From JBHHUI01 sp965248775 (lineage in GTDB: Bacteria > Chloroflexota > Anaerolineae > Anaerolineales > JBHHUI01), in NCBI GenBank assembly GCA_965248775.1, contig OZ252150.1, forward strand, positions 5,146,001-5,210,000: DNA of 64,000 bases, read 5' to 3'. The position numbers and the translations under genes are program-made. The notes beneath the pieces were generated by a model. It was given only the letters and a program-made list of their open reading frames with translations, ran no database searches and was not told the origin of the DNA. Of this stretch, positions 23,421 through 33,841 are shown in pieces; position 1 is the first letter of the stretch, and the number at the start of each line of letters is the position of its first letter.

Positions 23421-26400
23421 ATGGCACAGAATCTAAGGCGTTTCGGAGCCCAATCTCGCTCACACGTTTTCATCGTCGGCTCAATGGCAGTCATCATCCT
23501 CATGCTCACGCTGCAAAGTTGCGCGTCAGATGAAGCGACGGAACAGGTGATCCCCACCAACATTACCAATATCGATACGGGCACAGAAAGCAGTGTAGTC
23601 TCGGCTCAGGCGGGAGACGAAGAGTCTAGTCTGACCATCCGCTTGAGCGAAGGATTACCGCAGCCGGAGCAAACCGAGCTGCTGCCGGTTGCGACTGGCG
23701 AGCCGTTGTCGGACAAGGAAATCGAGCAAATCCTGGCGCGACTGCCGGAATTGACGGCCGACCCGGCAGATCTGCTCGATTTCAACCTGCCCGAAGACTC
23801 ATTGCCCCCACCGCGCACAGGCGAGACCATCGAGGAAACCTTCCCGCCGCCGTTGTCCATCGAACCTGAGACGGTCGCGACCGGTCCGCTGCAGGTGCTG
23901 CGCTTCGCCCCGGAGGGCGAAATCCCCATTGCGCCTTTCGTTAATCTGACCTTCAACCAGCCCATGGTTCCCCTGACGACCATTGAGGACCTGGCGCTCG
24001 AAGAGGTGCCTGTGTTGCTCGAGCCGGCCTTACCCGGCATCTGGCGTTGGTTGGGAACTAAGACGCTTACCTTTGAATACGACTCGGCATTGATCGACCG
24101 CCTGCCCATGGCAACTGAATATCAGGTGACCGTGCCGGCCGGAACCGAGTCCGTAACTGGCGGTGCGCTGGCAGAAGCGGTTGAGTATTCCTTTCGCACG
24201 CCGGCGCCCAGTGTTACAACCACCTATCCCTACGATACTCCCCAACCCCTGGAACCGTTCTTCTTCATTTCCTTCGATCAGCGCATCGATCCCCAGGCCG
24301 TGCTGGATAGCATCCAAGTGACGGCCGGAAACGAGACTGTGGATTTGCAACTGGCAATGGAGGCAGAGATCAAAGCAGATGAGGCTGTGAGCAGCCTGGC
24401 GGAGAACGCATTGGAGGCGCGCTGGCTTGCTTTTCGCGCCACGGAACCTTTCTCGGCCGATACTTCCATCAGTGTCAGCATTGGGCCGGGCACACCCTCA
24501 GCCGAGGGACCGCTGGTCACCACAGAGGCACAGTATTACAGCTTCTACACGTTCGCCCCGTTTGAAATCGCAGAGCACGGCTGTTCCTGGTGGGATGACC
24601 GCTGCCCGCCGCTGACGCCCTTCTTCATCCGTTTCAACAACTCAATCGACACAGACAGCTATACAGATGACATGCTGACCATCGAGCCGGAGCTGTCCGG
24701 CGCCTCCGCCGAGGTCTTCGGCAATACCATCACCATTCGTGGTGCAACAGAGGGTCGTACGACGTACCACATCACTGTTGCTGGGGAGATCAAAGACATC
24801 TTCGGCCAGACGCTTGGCGATGACGAACGCCTGACCTTCCGTGTGGGATCGGCCGAGCCGATACTGGTCGGGCCGGAAGATACTTTCATCACCCTCGACC
24901 CGGCGGCTAGCGAGCCGGCGCTGTCGTTGTACACGATCAACTACAACCGGCTAGACGTGCAAATCTACGCCGTCGAGCCAGCGGATTGGCCGGAATTCAA
25001 AGAATATCTGCGCGATTACCAGCAGACAGACGCCCCCCGCGACCCGCCCGGCCGCCTAGTTCGGGACGAGACCATGCGGCTGAATACGGAGGACGACGTC
25101 CTGACTGAAATCGGCGTTGAGTTGAGCGGAGTGATGGATAGCGATTTCAGCCATTTCATCGTCATCGCCAAGCCGCCGCGCGGCCTGTTCCAGGAGGAAC
25201 GCTATTGGGAGATCGTGCAGACCTGGGTGCAGGTGACCCAAATTGGTCTGGACGCCTTCGTCGACCATAGCGAGATGGTCGTCTGGGCCAGCTCGCTACA
25301 AGATGGCGCACCGCTGGCAGGCGTGAGTATCGAATCCGATGCGGGTGCCTTGGACATTGTCACCGGCGAAGACGGCCTCGCTCGCTTTGACATCCCTGCC
25401 GGCGGGGCGGCCTATCTGGTTGCGCGCCAGGGTGCGGACCAGGCACTCCTGCCGCGCTCGAGCTACTATTGGGGCGACGATACCTGGTATCAACGAACGG
25501 TTTACGATTACCTGAGTTGGTATGTCTTCGACGACCGCCAGATGTACCGCCCAGGCGAGGAAGTGACCCTCAAGGGCTGGCTGCGCAAGATAGGTGGCGG
25601 GCAGGCCGGCGACGTAGGACTGCTGGGCGATGCAGTAAGTACTGTCAACTATCAACTCGTCGGCCCGCAGGGCAACGAACTAGGCAGCGGAAAAACCGAT
25701 GTCAACGCACTCGGTGGTTTCAACTTCTCATTTACGCTGCCCGAAAACGTAAACCTGGGCTACGCGCAGCTCTACCTACAAGCAAACAGTGGGCTGAACG
25801 GGAGCGAGTATTATCACAGCTTCCAGATTCAGGAATTCCGCCGACCAGAGTTTGAAGTGACGGCGCATAACGAAACTGTCGGACCATACTTCGTCGGCGA
25901 CCACGCTATCCTGGCCGTCGAAGCTAAATACTTTTCTGGGGGCCCTTTGCCCAATGCCGAGACGAGTTGGTGGGTGACATCCTCGCCCAGCAACTACCAG
26001 CCGCCCAATTGGCCGGAGTTCAACTTTGGGACCTGGACGCCCTGGTGGTTGTATTACGAATCTGGCTATGGCGAGTCCAGCAGCGAATCGTTCAGCAGCG
26101 TAACCGACGCGAGCGGTACTCATTATCTGCGCCTGGATTTCGACGAGGCCGGCGAGCCGCGTCCGTTCAACGTGCTGGCCGAGGCAACGGTCATTGATGT
26201 CAACCGCCAGGCTTGGGCGAGCACGACTAGCCTGCTCGTGCATCCGGCAGACCTTTACGTGGGCATGCGCAGTGAGCGGTACTTTGTCGAGCGTGGGACG
26301 CCGCTGGAGATTGATTTGATCGTCACCGACCTGGACGGAAACACCGTATCCGACCGTCTTATCCACGTCAGCGCCGCGCGGCTGGAATGGAAATATAGCA

Positions 26401-29400
26401 ACGGCAGCTGGCGCGAAGAGCAGGCCGACGTGCAGGAATGCACCGTTGGCTCTACGGCCGAGCCGGTCTCGTGTACATTTGAGACCCCACTGGGCGGGCG
26501 CTACCAGATCACCGCGAGCGTGACCGACACGCAGGGTCGTCCGAACCAGAGCAGCATGACGCGCTGGGCGAGCGGCGGCCAGCAAGCGCCTGCCCGCGAG
26601 GTCGAGCAAGAAATCGTCACACTGATCCCGGATAAAGAAATTTACCAACCCGGCGACGTTGCCGAAATCCTTGTTCAAGCGCCTTTTAAACCGGCTGAAG
26701 GCCTGCTGACTGTAAGTCGCAGCGGAATTCTTTACACCGAACGGTTCGATTTGCCCGACGGGACGATCACCCTGCAAGTGCCCATCGAAGATGCACATAT
26801 CCCCAATCTAAACGTGCAGGTGGACGTGGTGGGCGCTGCGCTGCGCACAGATGATGAGGGCGAGCCTATTGACGATGCGCCTTCGCGACCAGCCTTCGCA
26901 ACCGGCCAGCTTAACTTGAGCATCCCTCCGCTGCAACGCACGCTCGCACTGCAGGTCACACCTCAGGAGACGGAATTGGAACCGGGTGGAGAAACGACTA
27001 TAGACCTCGTTCTTGAAGACGCGAACGGCCGGCCTGTTGCAGATGCCGCGCTCGCCGTCGTTGTTGTGGACGAGGCCATCCTGGCCCTCACCAACTACCA
27101 ATTGGCTGATCCTGTTTCGGTCTTCTATCAACAACGTTCATCCGACCTAAGCAGCATTTATGGCCGTGCCAGCATAATTCTCGCCGATCCTTTAGCGTTA
27201 GCCGCTGAAGCGCAGGCCGAAGGTGAGCTCGCATTCCAAGCCACCGGTGCCGTCGAGGAAGAAGCCTTCGCCGAGTCTGCAACGGCGCCGGCGCCAGCAG
27301 CCGAGCTGGCCGATGCAGAATCCTTCGCAGATGACCGCGTCGGCGCGGGCGGGGAAGCCAATGCCGACTCAACACCCATCCAAGTGCGAGCAGATTTTAA
27401 TCCGCTAGCAACCTTCACCCCATCCGTGCGCACCGACTCCAACGGGATAGCGCAAGTGACAGTGAATTTGCCCGACAACCTGACGCGTTTCCGGGTGATG
27501 GTCGTCGCCGTAGACGCGAGCGGCGCTCATTTCGGATCAGCGGAGGCCAACCTGACGGCGCGTTTACCGCTGATGGTACGCCCGTCGGCTCCGCGCTTCT
27601 TGAACTTCGGCGACGTCTTCGAATTGCCAATTGTGCTTCAGAATCAGACAGACGAAGCGCTCGTCGTCGAGGCTGTCGCCGCCGCCACCAACATTACCTT
27701 CATCGACAGCCCCGGAGTGCGTGTAACGGTGCCGGCGAACGACCGTGTCGAAGTGCGTTTCCCGGCGTCAACCGAGCTGGTGGGCACGGCGCGCTTCCAG
27801 ATCGCGGCCGTATCCGGCACCTTCGCCGACGCGGCCACGGTTGAATTACCAGTTTATACCCCGGCCACAACGGAGGCATTCGCCGTCTACGGCGTCGTCG
27901 ACGAGGGCGCTGTTGCACAGCCCGTCGCCGCCCCAAGCAACGTCTTCCCACAATTCGGCGGGTTGGAGATCAACACCTCCTCAACAGCGCTGCAAGCGCT
28001 CACCGATGCTGTGCTCTACCTGGTCTCCTATCCCTTCGAATGTTCCGAGCAGCTCTCCTCGCGCATCTTGGGCGTCGCAGCCCTGCGGGATGTGCTGACG
28101 GCGTTCGAGGCCGAGGGGTTGCCCGCTCCGGAAGAGATGGAGGCTGCCCTAGAACGTGACATCGAGCGATTGGAAGGGCTGCAGAATTGGGATGGCGGCT
28201 TCCCATATTGGCGGCGCGGGCGCGATTCGATCCCCTTAAACACAATCCATGTTGCTCATGCGTTGCAGCGTGCGAAGCTGAAAGGCTTTGACGTGCCCGA
28301 GGCAATGCAATCGCGCGCCCTCGACTACCTGCGCGACATCGAGATCTACTATCCATCCTGGTACAGCCAGCGCACTCGGCAGACGCTCAGCGCCTATGCA
28401 CTCTACGTGCGCAACCTGATGGGTGATCGCGATGTGGGCAAAGCCCGCGATCTTTACACCGAGGCGGGGCTGGAAGATCTCTCCCTCGACGCTGTCGGCT
28501 GGCTCTGGGCTGTGCTCCAGGATGACCCTGCTGCCAGTACCGAAATCGAGGCCATCCGCCGCCATGTTAACAACCGTGCGGTCGAGACAGCCGGCGCGGC
28601 AAACTTTACCACAGCATACGACGAGCAGACCTATCTGCTGCTGAGTTCAAATCGGCGCACGGACGCCATCCTGCTGGATACGCTCATCGCCGACAGCCCG
28701 CAGAGCGACCTGATCCCCAAACTGGTCAACGGTCTGCTGGCGCACCGCAAACAGGGGCGCTGGGGAAATACCCAGGAAAATGTGTTCGTATTGCTTGCGC
28801 TCGATCGGTACTTCAACACGTTCGAGTCGCAGACGCCCGACTTCGTCGCGCGCATCTGGTTGGGTGATACCTATGCCGGCGATCACGAATATTCAGGGCG
28901 CTCGACCGAACGCCACGAGACTGAAATCCCGATGGCATATCTTGTTGACCCAGAGCTCGACGGCGGCGAGACGCAAGACCTGGTCCTGAGCAAGGACGGT
29001 CCCGGCCGACTCTACTACCGGCTGGGTTTGCGTTACGCGCCCACCGAGCTCTCTCTCGATCCACTCGATATGGGCTTCGTTGTGCAGCGCAGTTACGAAG
29101 CCGTGGACGATCCAGAAGACGTCCGACAGGACGAGGACGGCGTCTGGCATATCCGTGCCGGAGCGCGCGTGCGTGTGCGCCTGAAGATGGTCGCCGACAA
29201 TCGTCGCTACCATGTGGCGCTGGTCGACCCGCTGCCGGCCGGGCTGGAAATCGTCAACCCTGCACTGGCGGTCTCCGGTAGTGCGCCGCAGGACCCGAGC
29301 AGTTCAGAATATCGTTACGGCTGGTGGTGGTGGGGAACCTGGTACGAACACCAGAACATGCGCGACGAACGCGCCGAGGCCTTCACATCCTTGCTCTGGG

Positions 29401-29537
29401 ATGGCGTCTACGATTTCACCTACATCGCACGCGCAACGACGCCCGGCGTCTTCATCGCGCCGCCCGCCAAAGCGGAGGAGATGTACTCGCCGGAGGTGTT
29501 TGGACGCAGTGGGAGTGATTGGGTAGTAGTGGAATAA
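23421..29537 (+). CDS. Alpha-2-macroglobulin-like lipoprotein
   Basis: A 2038-residue protein. The signal peptide ends in a lipobox (LTLQSCAS, lipidated Cys34). Low-complexity residues follow, then Ig-like and macroglobulin domains. An MG2-type segment (FDDRQMYRPGEEVTLKGWLR) lies near residue 700, and the A2M core (RTDSNGIAQVTVNLPDNLTR) near 1335. The thioester motif CSEQ is at 1541-1544 in YPFECSEQLSSR, followed by a helical thioester domain to about 1850 and a C-terminal beta domain. Bacterial A2Ms trap attacking proteases at the cell surface. The usual partner, PbpC, is not adjacent. AAAGGAG precedes the ATG. Confidence 0.92.
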   Translation: MAQNLRRFGAQSRSHVFIVGSMAVIILMLTLQSCASDEATEQVIPTNITNIDTGTESSVVSAQAGDEESSLTIRLSEGLPQPEQTELLPVATGEPLSDKEIEQILARLPELTADPADLLDFNLPEDSLPPPRTGETIEETFPPPLSIEPETVATGPLQVLRFAPEGEIPIAPFVNLTFNQPMVPLTTIEDLALEEVPVLLEPALPGIWRWLGTKTLTFEYDSALIDRLPMATEYQVTVPAGTESVTGGALAEAVEYSFRTPAPSVTTTYPYDTPQPLEPFFFISFDQRIDPQAVLDSIQVTAGNETVDLQLAMEAEIKADEAVSSLAENALEARWLAFRATEPFSADTSISVSIGPGTPSAEGPLVTTEAQYYSFYTFAPFEIAEHGCSWWDDRCPPLTPFFIRFNNSIDTDSYTDDMLTIEPELSGASAEVFGNTITIRGATEGRTTYHITVAGEIKDIFGQTLGDDERLTFRVGSAEPILVGPEDTFITLDPAASEPALSLYTINYNRLDVQIYAVEPADWPEFKEYLRDYQQTDAPRDPPGRLVRDETMRLNTEDDVLTEIGVELSGVMDSDFSHFIVIAKPPRGLFQEERYWEIVQTWVQVTQIGLDAFVDHSEMVVWASSLQDGAPLAGVSIESDAGALDIVTGEDGLARFDIPAGGAAYLVARQGADQALLPRSSYYWGDDTWYQRTVYDYLSWYVFDDRQMYRPGEEVTLKGWLRKIGGGQAGDVGLLGDAVSTVNYQLVGPQGNELGSGKTDVNALGGFNFSFTLPENVNLGYAQLYLQANSGLNGSEYYHSFQIQEFRRPEFEVTAHNETVGPYFVGDHAILAVEAKYFSGGPLPNAETSWWVTSSPSNYQPPNWPEFNFGTWTPWWLYYESGYGESSSESFSSVTDASGTHYLRLDFDEAGEPRPFNVLAEATVIDVNRQAWASTTSLLVHPADLYVGMRSERYFVERGTPLEIDLIVTDLDGNTVSDRLIHVSAARLEWKYSNGSWREEQADVQECTVGSTAEPVSCTFETPLGGRYQITASVTDTQGRPNQSSMTRWASGGQQAPAREVEQEIVTLIPDKEIYQPGDVAEILVQAPFKPAEGLLTVSRSGILYTERFDLPDGTITLQVPIEDAHIPNLNVQVDVVGAALRTDDEGEPIDDAPSRPAFATGQLNLSIPPLQRTLALQVTPQETELEPGGETTIDLVLEDANGRPVADAALAVVVVDEAILALTNYQLADPVSVFYQQRSSDLSSIYGRASIILADPLALAAEAQAEGELAFQATGAVEEEAFAESATAPAPAAELADAESFADDRVGAGGEANADSTPIQVRADFNPLATFTPSVRTDSNGIAQVTVNLPDNLTRFRVMVVAVDASGAHFGSAEANLTARLPLMVRPSAPRFLNFGDVFELPIVLQNQTDEALVVEAVAAATNITFIDSPGVRVTVPANDRVEVRFPASTELVGTARFQIAAVSGTFADAATVELPVYTPATTEAFAVYGVVDEGAVAQPVAAPSNVFPQFGGLEINTSSTALQALTDAVLYLVSYPFECSEQLSSRILGVAALRDVLTAFEAEGLPAPEEMEAALERDIERLEGLQNWDGGFPYWRRGRDSIPLNTIHVAHALQRAKLKGFDVPEAMQSRALDYLRDIEIYYPSWYSQRTRQTLSAYALYVRNLMGDRDVGKARDLYTEAGLEDLSLDAVGWLWAVLQDDPAASTEIEAIRRHVNNRAVETAGAANFTTAYDEQTYLLLSSNRRTDAILLDTLIADSPQSDLIPKLVNGLLAHRKQGRWGNTQENVFVLLALDRYFNTFESQTPDFVARIWLGDTYAGDHEYSGRSTERHETEIPMAYLVDPELDGGETQDLVLSKDGPGRLYYRLGLRYAPTELSLDPLDMGFVVQRSYEAVDDPEDVRQDEDGVWHIRAGARVRVRLKMVADNRRYHVALVDPLPAGLEIVNPALAVSGSAPQDPSSSEYRYGWWWWGTWYEHQNMRDERAEAFTSLLWDGVYDFTYIARATTPGVFIAPPAKAEEMYSPEVFGRSGSDWVVVE

Positions 29538-29557
29538 TGTGCGTCGCAGTCACACAG

Positions 29558-31073
29558 CTCGACTTTGTACGTTTCAAGTAGCGTAACAAGCCATATTTAG
29601 CAGAGAATCGAGCAATGCGCGCGGGACTTTTACGATATCGGGCTGCGACGGCGACATGGAAAAACCACTTGCCATCGGCCAGAGTTCACGCCGCACAGTT
29701 GCGATTGCATCAGAGAATGTTGGCAAAGGTTTGGCATACCAGGCAGCCGTTCGCACAGGGATTGGGTCATGCACATGCAACTTGTGAGCCGCCAGCGTGA
29801 TCCAGGAAAACAGTCCTAGCAGCACCGGCGTGACGCGCGCGATGGCGGCATCGGACCACTGGCGCTGTGTCTCAACTCCGAGGTGGGCGCGCACTTCTTC
29901 GAACGTGACTTCCAGCTGCCCGCGTTGTACGAACCAGGTGATGACCTGTACCGGGTCAGCCCAGCGGTCCGTGCACAGCAAAGCTTGCGGCTTGAATTTG
30001 TCCTCCGGGTCGCGGATGAGAACCCAGCGCAGCGGCACAGTGGGCATCCCGCCGTGATACCAGACCGCCGTGCCGGCGGTGATTTCTACCGTGCGTTGTT
30101 TGTTGCTGTACCAGGCGACCGTGGTCTTCGTCCAAGCCGTTTCCGGGTCGTTCAGCCGGGCTTGCAATGTGGGTAAGCGGGCCCCCTTCCAGTGACCCAG
30201 GCCCCACTGGACTGGGTGCGCCGTGGCTGGCCGAGCTGTTCGGGCTTGCGCGGCGGTGCCGGTTGATACAGGGCTGCGTCCAGACGCAGACGTGTGACGA
30301 CCGCCACCGGCTCGGAGAGCGACTGACAGGCATGCAGGAATTCCAGCGCGGCGTAGCTATTGTCGGCCACAAGCACCAACTTTCGGCTGGGCAACCAGCG
30401 GCGCAGCTGGAAGACCATTTGGCGCGCCCAGTCGAGTACCGTTTTATGAGCGCGCGCTTTGTCCGCATAATATCGCTGAGAAGGCGCCAACAGTGTAAAC
30501 ACTGGCAGCGCCCACACGCGTATCGCCCATGGAATGTGTACAAGCCACATCAGGCTGATCCAGCGCAAGCCGCTGGCCTTCACGAAGTGACCCCCGCTCG
30601 AACGCACGGCGTCGCGATAGAGGCCGCGCGCCTTGATACGACGACCCCAGCGACGTTCGATAGTTTCATCGATTCCAAACACCAAAGTCTCGTCACCGTA
30701 ATCAAAGTGCTGCAAAAGCAACGCAAGCAACAATTGGCTCAACTTACGTGCCGACCAGGTCGCGCGATTGAGCACGTGGTGAAACTTCGCAAAATTACCG
30801 GCACTGCTCAGCCCCACACTTGCCGGGTACGGCAGTACTCGGTTACGCGCAGCGCAGCCGTCACCGTCCGCAAGTGCGGCGTCAGGATCGAACCGACCAG
30901 AAGCACCTGAGCTTTCCACCAAGTGCGCTTTTCGAACACTGTCGCGAAGGGCTTTAGCAAGTCTATAATGTCCGTGGGCAAGGTGAGCATTTTCCGACCT
31001 TTCTTGATCCAAAGGTCAGCTTACCTTGCCTTTCTATTTATGAGAAATCAGTCCCCAAATGTACAAAGTCGAG
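29558..31073 (-). mobile_element. Decayed DDE insertion sequence with intact ends
   Basis: A 1516-bp element. Both ends start CTCGACTTTGTAC (next bases GTTT and ATTT). It is flanked by a 5-bp duplication CACAG (29553-29557 and 31074-31078). It carries a minus-strand transposase broken by two frame changes. It lies between the A2M and MFS genes without disrupting either. Confidence 0.85.
29574..30990 (-). pseudogene. IS701/DDE_5-like transposase with two frameshifts
   Basis: The first frame starts at 30990 (MLTLPTDIIDLLKPFATVFE) and runs to RTRQVWG near 30810. The sequence continues in another frame as LSSAGNFAKFHHVLNRATWS, with the first catalytic Asp in TLVFGIDETIERRWG and a second in LVLVADNSYAALEF. 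Near 30190, at a G5 run, it moves to a third frame (ARLPTLQARLNDPETAW) that carries the Glu region. The parts add up to a full-length transposase of about 465 residues. Family placement by motif memory only. Confidence 0.75.
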
Positions 31074-31183
31074 CACAGATCGCATCCCAAAAGATAGCAG
31101 CGTCAATACCTGAGGGTAGCGACTGTCTTCGCAACGTATTGAAAAAATAAATGCTCAACGGTGGAGAGCCGTTTTTGTAAACA

Positions 31184-32371
31184 ATGTCTCGTAGAAATGT
31201 CATCCCGGTTTCCTTAACGGCATTCGGGCACTTCATACTAGAGTTGTGCAGTAATTTCCTGCCGATTGTCTACCCATTGCTCATTGCATTGCTGGGTTTG
31301 TCATATGGACAGATTGGCCTTATTGCTTTGGTGATGGGCGTTGGTGCTTCGGTCACGCAGCCACTCTTCGGACTCTGGAGTGACCGTTGGAGTCCTCGCG
31401 TGATAGCTTCATTCGGAGTGATCTGGACCGGCGTTGTGCTGGGACTGGTTGGCCTTGCACCCTCTTATTGGCTCGTGCTGTTGTTGGTGGCCGTAGGGGG
31501 GCTTGGGTCGGCCGCGTTCCATCCATCGGGGGCGACCATCGCTTATGCGGGTGGGGGCCGGCGGCGTGGGATTGCCATTTCGATTTTCTCTGTCGGTGGA
31601 AACCTGGGCTCTGCCCTCAGCCCATTGCTGGTAGCGCTGACGATTGGATTCTGGGGACTGATTGGGACAACCGTCGTCATACCGATCGGCCTAGCTGCTG
31701 GGGTGTTCATGTATTTGTGGCTCCGCGTCGATCCCAAACATCCGCCTCCGCCAGTTGCTGATGAGAAGCAGGACCTGCAAACCACTGCTCCATCGGGCTG
31801 GCTGCTAGGGCTTGCATTGGTCGTGATTGCCATCATGGGGCGTTCCTGGTTTCAGGTCGCGCTTATGACATATTTGCCGACCTGGGTGCAGGAGCAAGGC
31901 TACTCGATCACAATGGGAGGCCAGTTTCTGTTTGTTTTCTCAGCGTCGGTGGGGGCGGGCAGTCTGGTTGGCGGAACGCTTTCCGATTATGTTGGGCGCT
32001 GGAGTGTGCTCGTTGTGGGGCTGGGATTCCTTGGTCCGGTGTACTGGCTTTATCTCAACGCGACTGGCATAGCGCAACTGATCGTCTTGTTGGCTGTCAT
32101 GGGCGTTCTGATCGGTTCCACATTCCCTGTGAGTATCGTACTTGCTCAGGAAGTCTGGCCGCGCGGGGTAGGGCTGGCCTCTGCATTGGTGATGGGATTG
32201 GGCTGGGCGCCAGGTGGTATTGCCGCCTCGCTCACGGGAGTACTCGCCGATTCAAACTCGCTGGACTATGCCCTGCGATGGCTGATCGTTGCGCCGGTGG
32301 TGGGGCTGGCTGCAATCTTATTGTTTGGGCTGTTGCGGCGCCGGCAGAGTATACTCGCTCCGGGTGTTTAG
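31184..32371 (+). CDS. MFS transporter, fosmidomycin-resistance-like
   Basis: A 395-residue integral membrane protein with about 12 helices. The MFS loop motif FGLWSDRWSPR follows helix 2, and GGLGSAAFHPSGATIAY matches the fosmidomycin-resistance (Fsr) subgroup. It probably exports a small drug-like or metabolic compound by proton antiport. There is no strong Shine-Dalgarno; GGTGGAGAG lies 20 bases upstream. It follows the IS end by 110 bp. Confidence 0.85.
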   Translation: MSRRNVIPVSLTAFGHFILELCSNFLPIVYPLLIALLGLSYGQIGLIALVMGVGASVTQPLFGLWSDRWSPRVIASFGVIWTGVVLGLVGLAPSYWLVLLLVAVGGLGSAAFHPSGATIAYAGGGRRRGIAISIFSVGGNLGSALSPLLVALTIGFWGLIGTTVVIPIGLAAGVFMYLWLRVDPKHPPPPVADEKQDLQTTAPSGWLLGLALVVIAIMGRSWFQVALMTYLPTWVQEQGYSITMGGQFLFVFSASVGAGSLVGGTLSDYVGRWSVLVVGLGFLGPVYWLYLNATGIAQLIVLLAVMGVLIGSTFPVSIVLAQEVWPRGVGLASALVMGLGWAPGGIAASLTGVLADSNSLDYALRWLIVAPVVGLAAILLFGLLRRRQSILAPGV

Positions 32372-32384
32372 ATTCGCTGGCGGA

Positions 32385-33260
32385 TCAGCGATTCAGTTGT
32401 AGCCGCATTACGGCTTCCCCATCATCGAACTCTCCGGTCTTCTCGAAACCAACAGATTCATAGACTTTGGTTGCATTCTTATTATCGGGAACGATGGATA
32501 GAAAGACTGCCTCGTACGTGGAGTCGCTGCGGAAGCGCTCGATCAAAGTTAGAAGGCCGGCTTTGCCGTAGCCCCGGCCCTGATAAATTCCGGCGATCAT
32601 ATAGCGGACAATCCAGATACGACGTTTTTTTGGTTCCGGTTCCATCATCGCAAAACCAACCATGACATTCCCAACAAATATTCCTTCGGGGGACCAATCC
32701 GGATGGAAACGGGATTGTGCAATGGAGTATGCGTTATCGGCAACGAAGTTTTTCTGATCCGGATTCACCCGCATCGCCAGCGCCTCGCGCCAGTTTTTCT
32801 CAGTGAGCGGCGCGACCCAAATTTCTATCTCGCCATTCTTGCGCTGCGCTTCCGGAAAGTCATGTTGGATGCGGTGACCGACTGAGAGCAGCGCAAGCGC
32901 AGCCCGATGTAATTCGGCCTCTTTGAGAAGGACATAATCTGTGTCGAACGTCGAGATTGTGAAAACGGAAATACCAATGTCTCCTAGTGGATTTACTAGA
33001 GAAGCGATCACGTCAACGTCCGAAAAATCGAGCGTTCCCCGGACACCGATTGCGCGCCACTCTTTTTCGGCCTTTACATCTGCGGGGACTGCTGCTTGTG
33101 AACATACAATTGAAAGTTCACTACGAGTTCGCGTGATGCTGGTAAGCGCGCCTGTAGTGGGCTCGTCGGAAACCCATTCCGGCAACTTTGCGTCCGGTTC
33201 GAGACGGCAGACAGCTAGCCGTTCTTCAAAAATGTCCAGGTCGAGGTGATGTTGTGCCAT
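32385..33260 (-). CDS. ACT-domain / GNAT acetyltransferase fusion
   Basis: A 291-residue protein of two parts. Residues of about 10-130 form a CASTOR-type ACT module: LAVCRLEPDAKLPEWV, then EKEWRAIGVRGTLDFSD and GISVFTISTFDTDYVLLKE. Residues of about 145-290 form a GNAT acetyltransferase of the BltD/SpeG-like kind with the acetyl-CoA loop GIYQGRGYGKAGL and NKNATKVYESVGFEKTG. The ACT module usually binds an amino acid, so the acetyltransferase may be ligand-controlled or act on an amino-acid-derived amine. Substrate unknown. Confidence 0.8.
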   Translation of the reverse strand: MAQHHLDLDIFEERLAVCRLEPDAKLPEWVSDEPTTGALTSITRTRSELSIVCSQAAVPADVKAEKEWRAIGVRGTLDFSDVDVIASLVNPLGDIGISVFTISTFDTDYVLLKEAELHRAALALLSVGHRIQHDFPEAQRKNGEIEIWVAPLTEKNWREALAMRVNPDQKNFVADNAYSIAQSRFHPDWSPEGIFVGNVMVGFAMMEPEPKKRRIWIVRYMIAGIYQGRGYGKAGLLTLIERFRSDSTYEAVFLSIVPDNKNATKVYESVGFEKTGEFDDGEAVMRLQLNR

Positions 33261-33343
33261 GACTGCTCATTTTTCGTTAAGGATAGATTCATACCCTGCT
33301 CATAAGGGAGATTACAATAGTTGTTATAGCCTTCTCCCCTGTG

Positions 33344-33383
33344 AACCGCGCCGTGAGACCCAAAAGGGACTTGCGGCGCGGTT
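33344..33383. promoter_or_regulatory. Long hairpin in a divergent intergenic region
   Basis: AACCGCGCCG (33344-33353) and CGGCGCGGTT (33374-33383) pair perfectly, and the inner CCC-AAAA-GGG pairs too. No U-run follows. It sits between two divergent genes, so termination is unlikely to be its only role. Confidence 0.4.
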
Positions 33384-33472
33384 GTGATTCTACCTGTTGG
33401 TCTGCGTTGCGTTCACAAAGCCTCTATAATTCGGACAGAAACTAACAAATAATCCATTGGAGGGTTCTTCTC

Positions 33473-33832
33473 ATGTCCGATAATTTCGGCACGCCCGAGA
33501 TCAGCGTCACAGACGTGGCGAAAAAAATACAAGAAGACGAGACCTTTGTTCTGCTCGACGTACGTGAGATGCACGAATTACAAATGGCCAAAATTGACGA
33601 TAAGCACGTTGTGATACTGCCGCTGAGTATCTTATCCCAAGAGTTGTTGGACGCGATCCCAGATGAGATCAAGGAAAAAGATACTGAGGTGGTCGTCTTT
33701 TGCCATTCCGGGATGCGCAGCGCCCAAGTGAGCGGCTGGTTACGCCAGCAAGGTTGGACGAATGTATTTAACATGACTGGTGGAATCGATGAATATGCCG
33801 CACGTGTCGATTCATCAGTCGGGCGTTATTAA
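33473..33832 (+). CDS. Single-domain rhodanese
   Basis: A 119-residue rhodanese. The catalytic loop is CHSGMRS with Cys77, preceded by FVLLDVREMHELQMAKI. It probably carries persulfide sulfur in the cytoplasm. The Shine-Dalgarno GGAGGG lies upstream. It is monocistronic, with the convergent WD40 gene next to it. Confidence 0.9.
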   Translation: MSDNFGTPEISVTDVAKKIQEDETFVLLDVREMHELQMAKIDDKHVVILPLSILSQELLDAIPDEIKEKDTEVVVFCHSGMRSAQVSGWLRQQGWTNVFNMTGGIDEYAARVDSSVGRY

Positions 33833-33841
33833 TTGGCTTGA

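Noticed and set aside
25776..26798. Long open frame on the minus strand inside the A2M gene
   Set aside because: It is antisense to a continuous 2038-codon gene with clear domains; its translation shows no motif and is a shadow of biased codon use.
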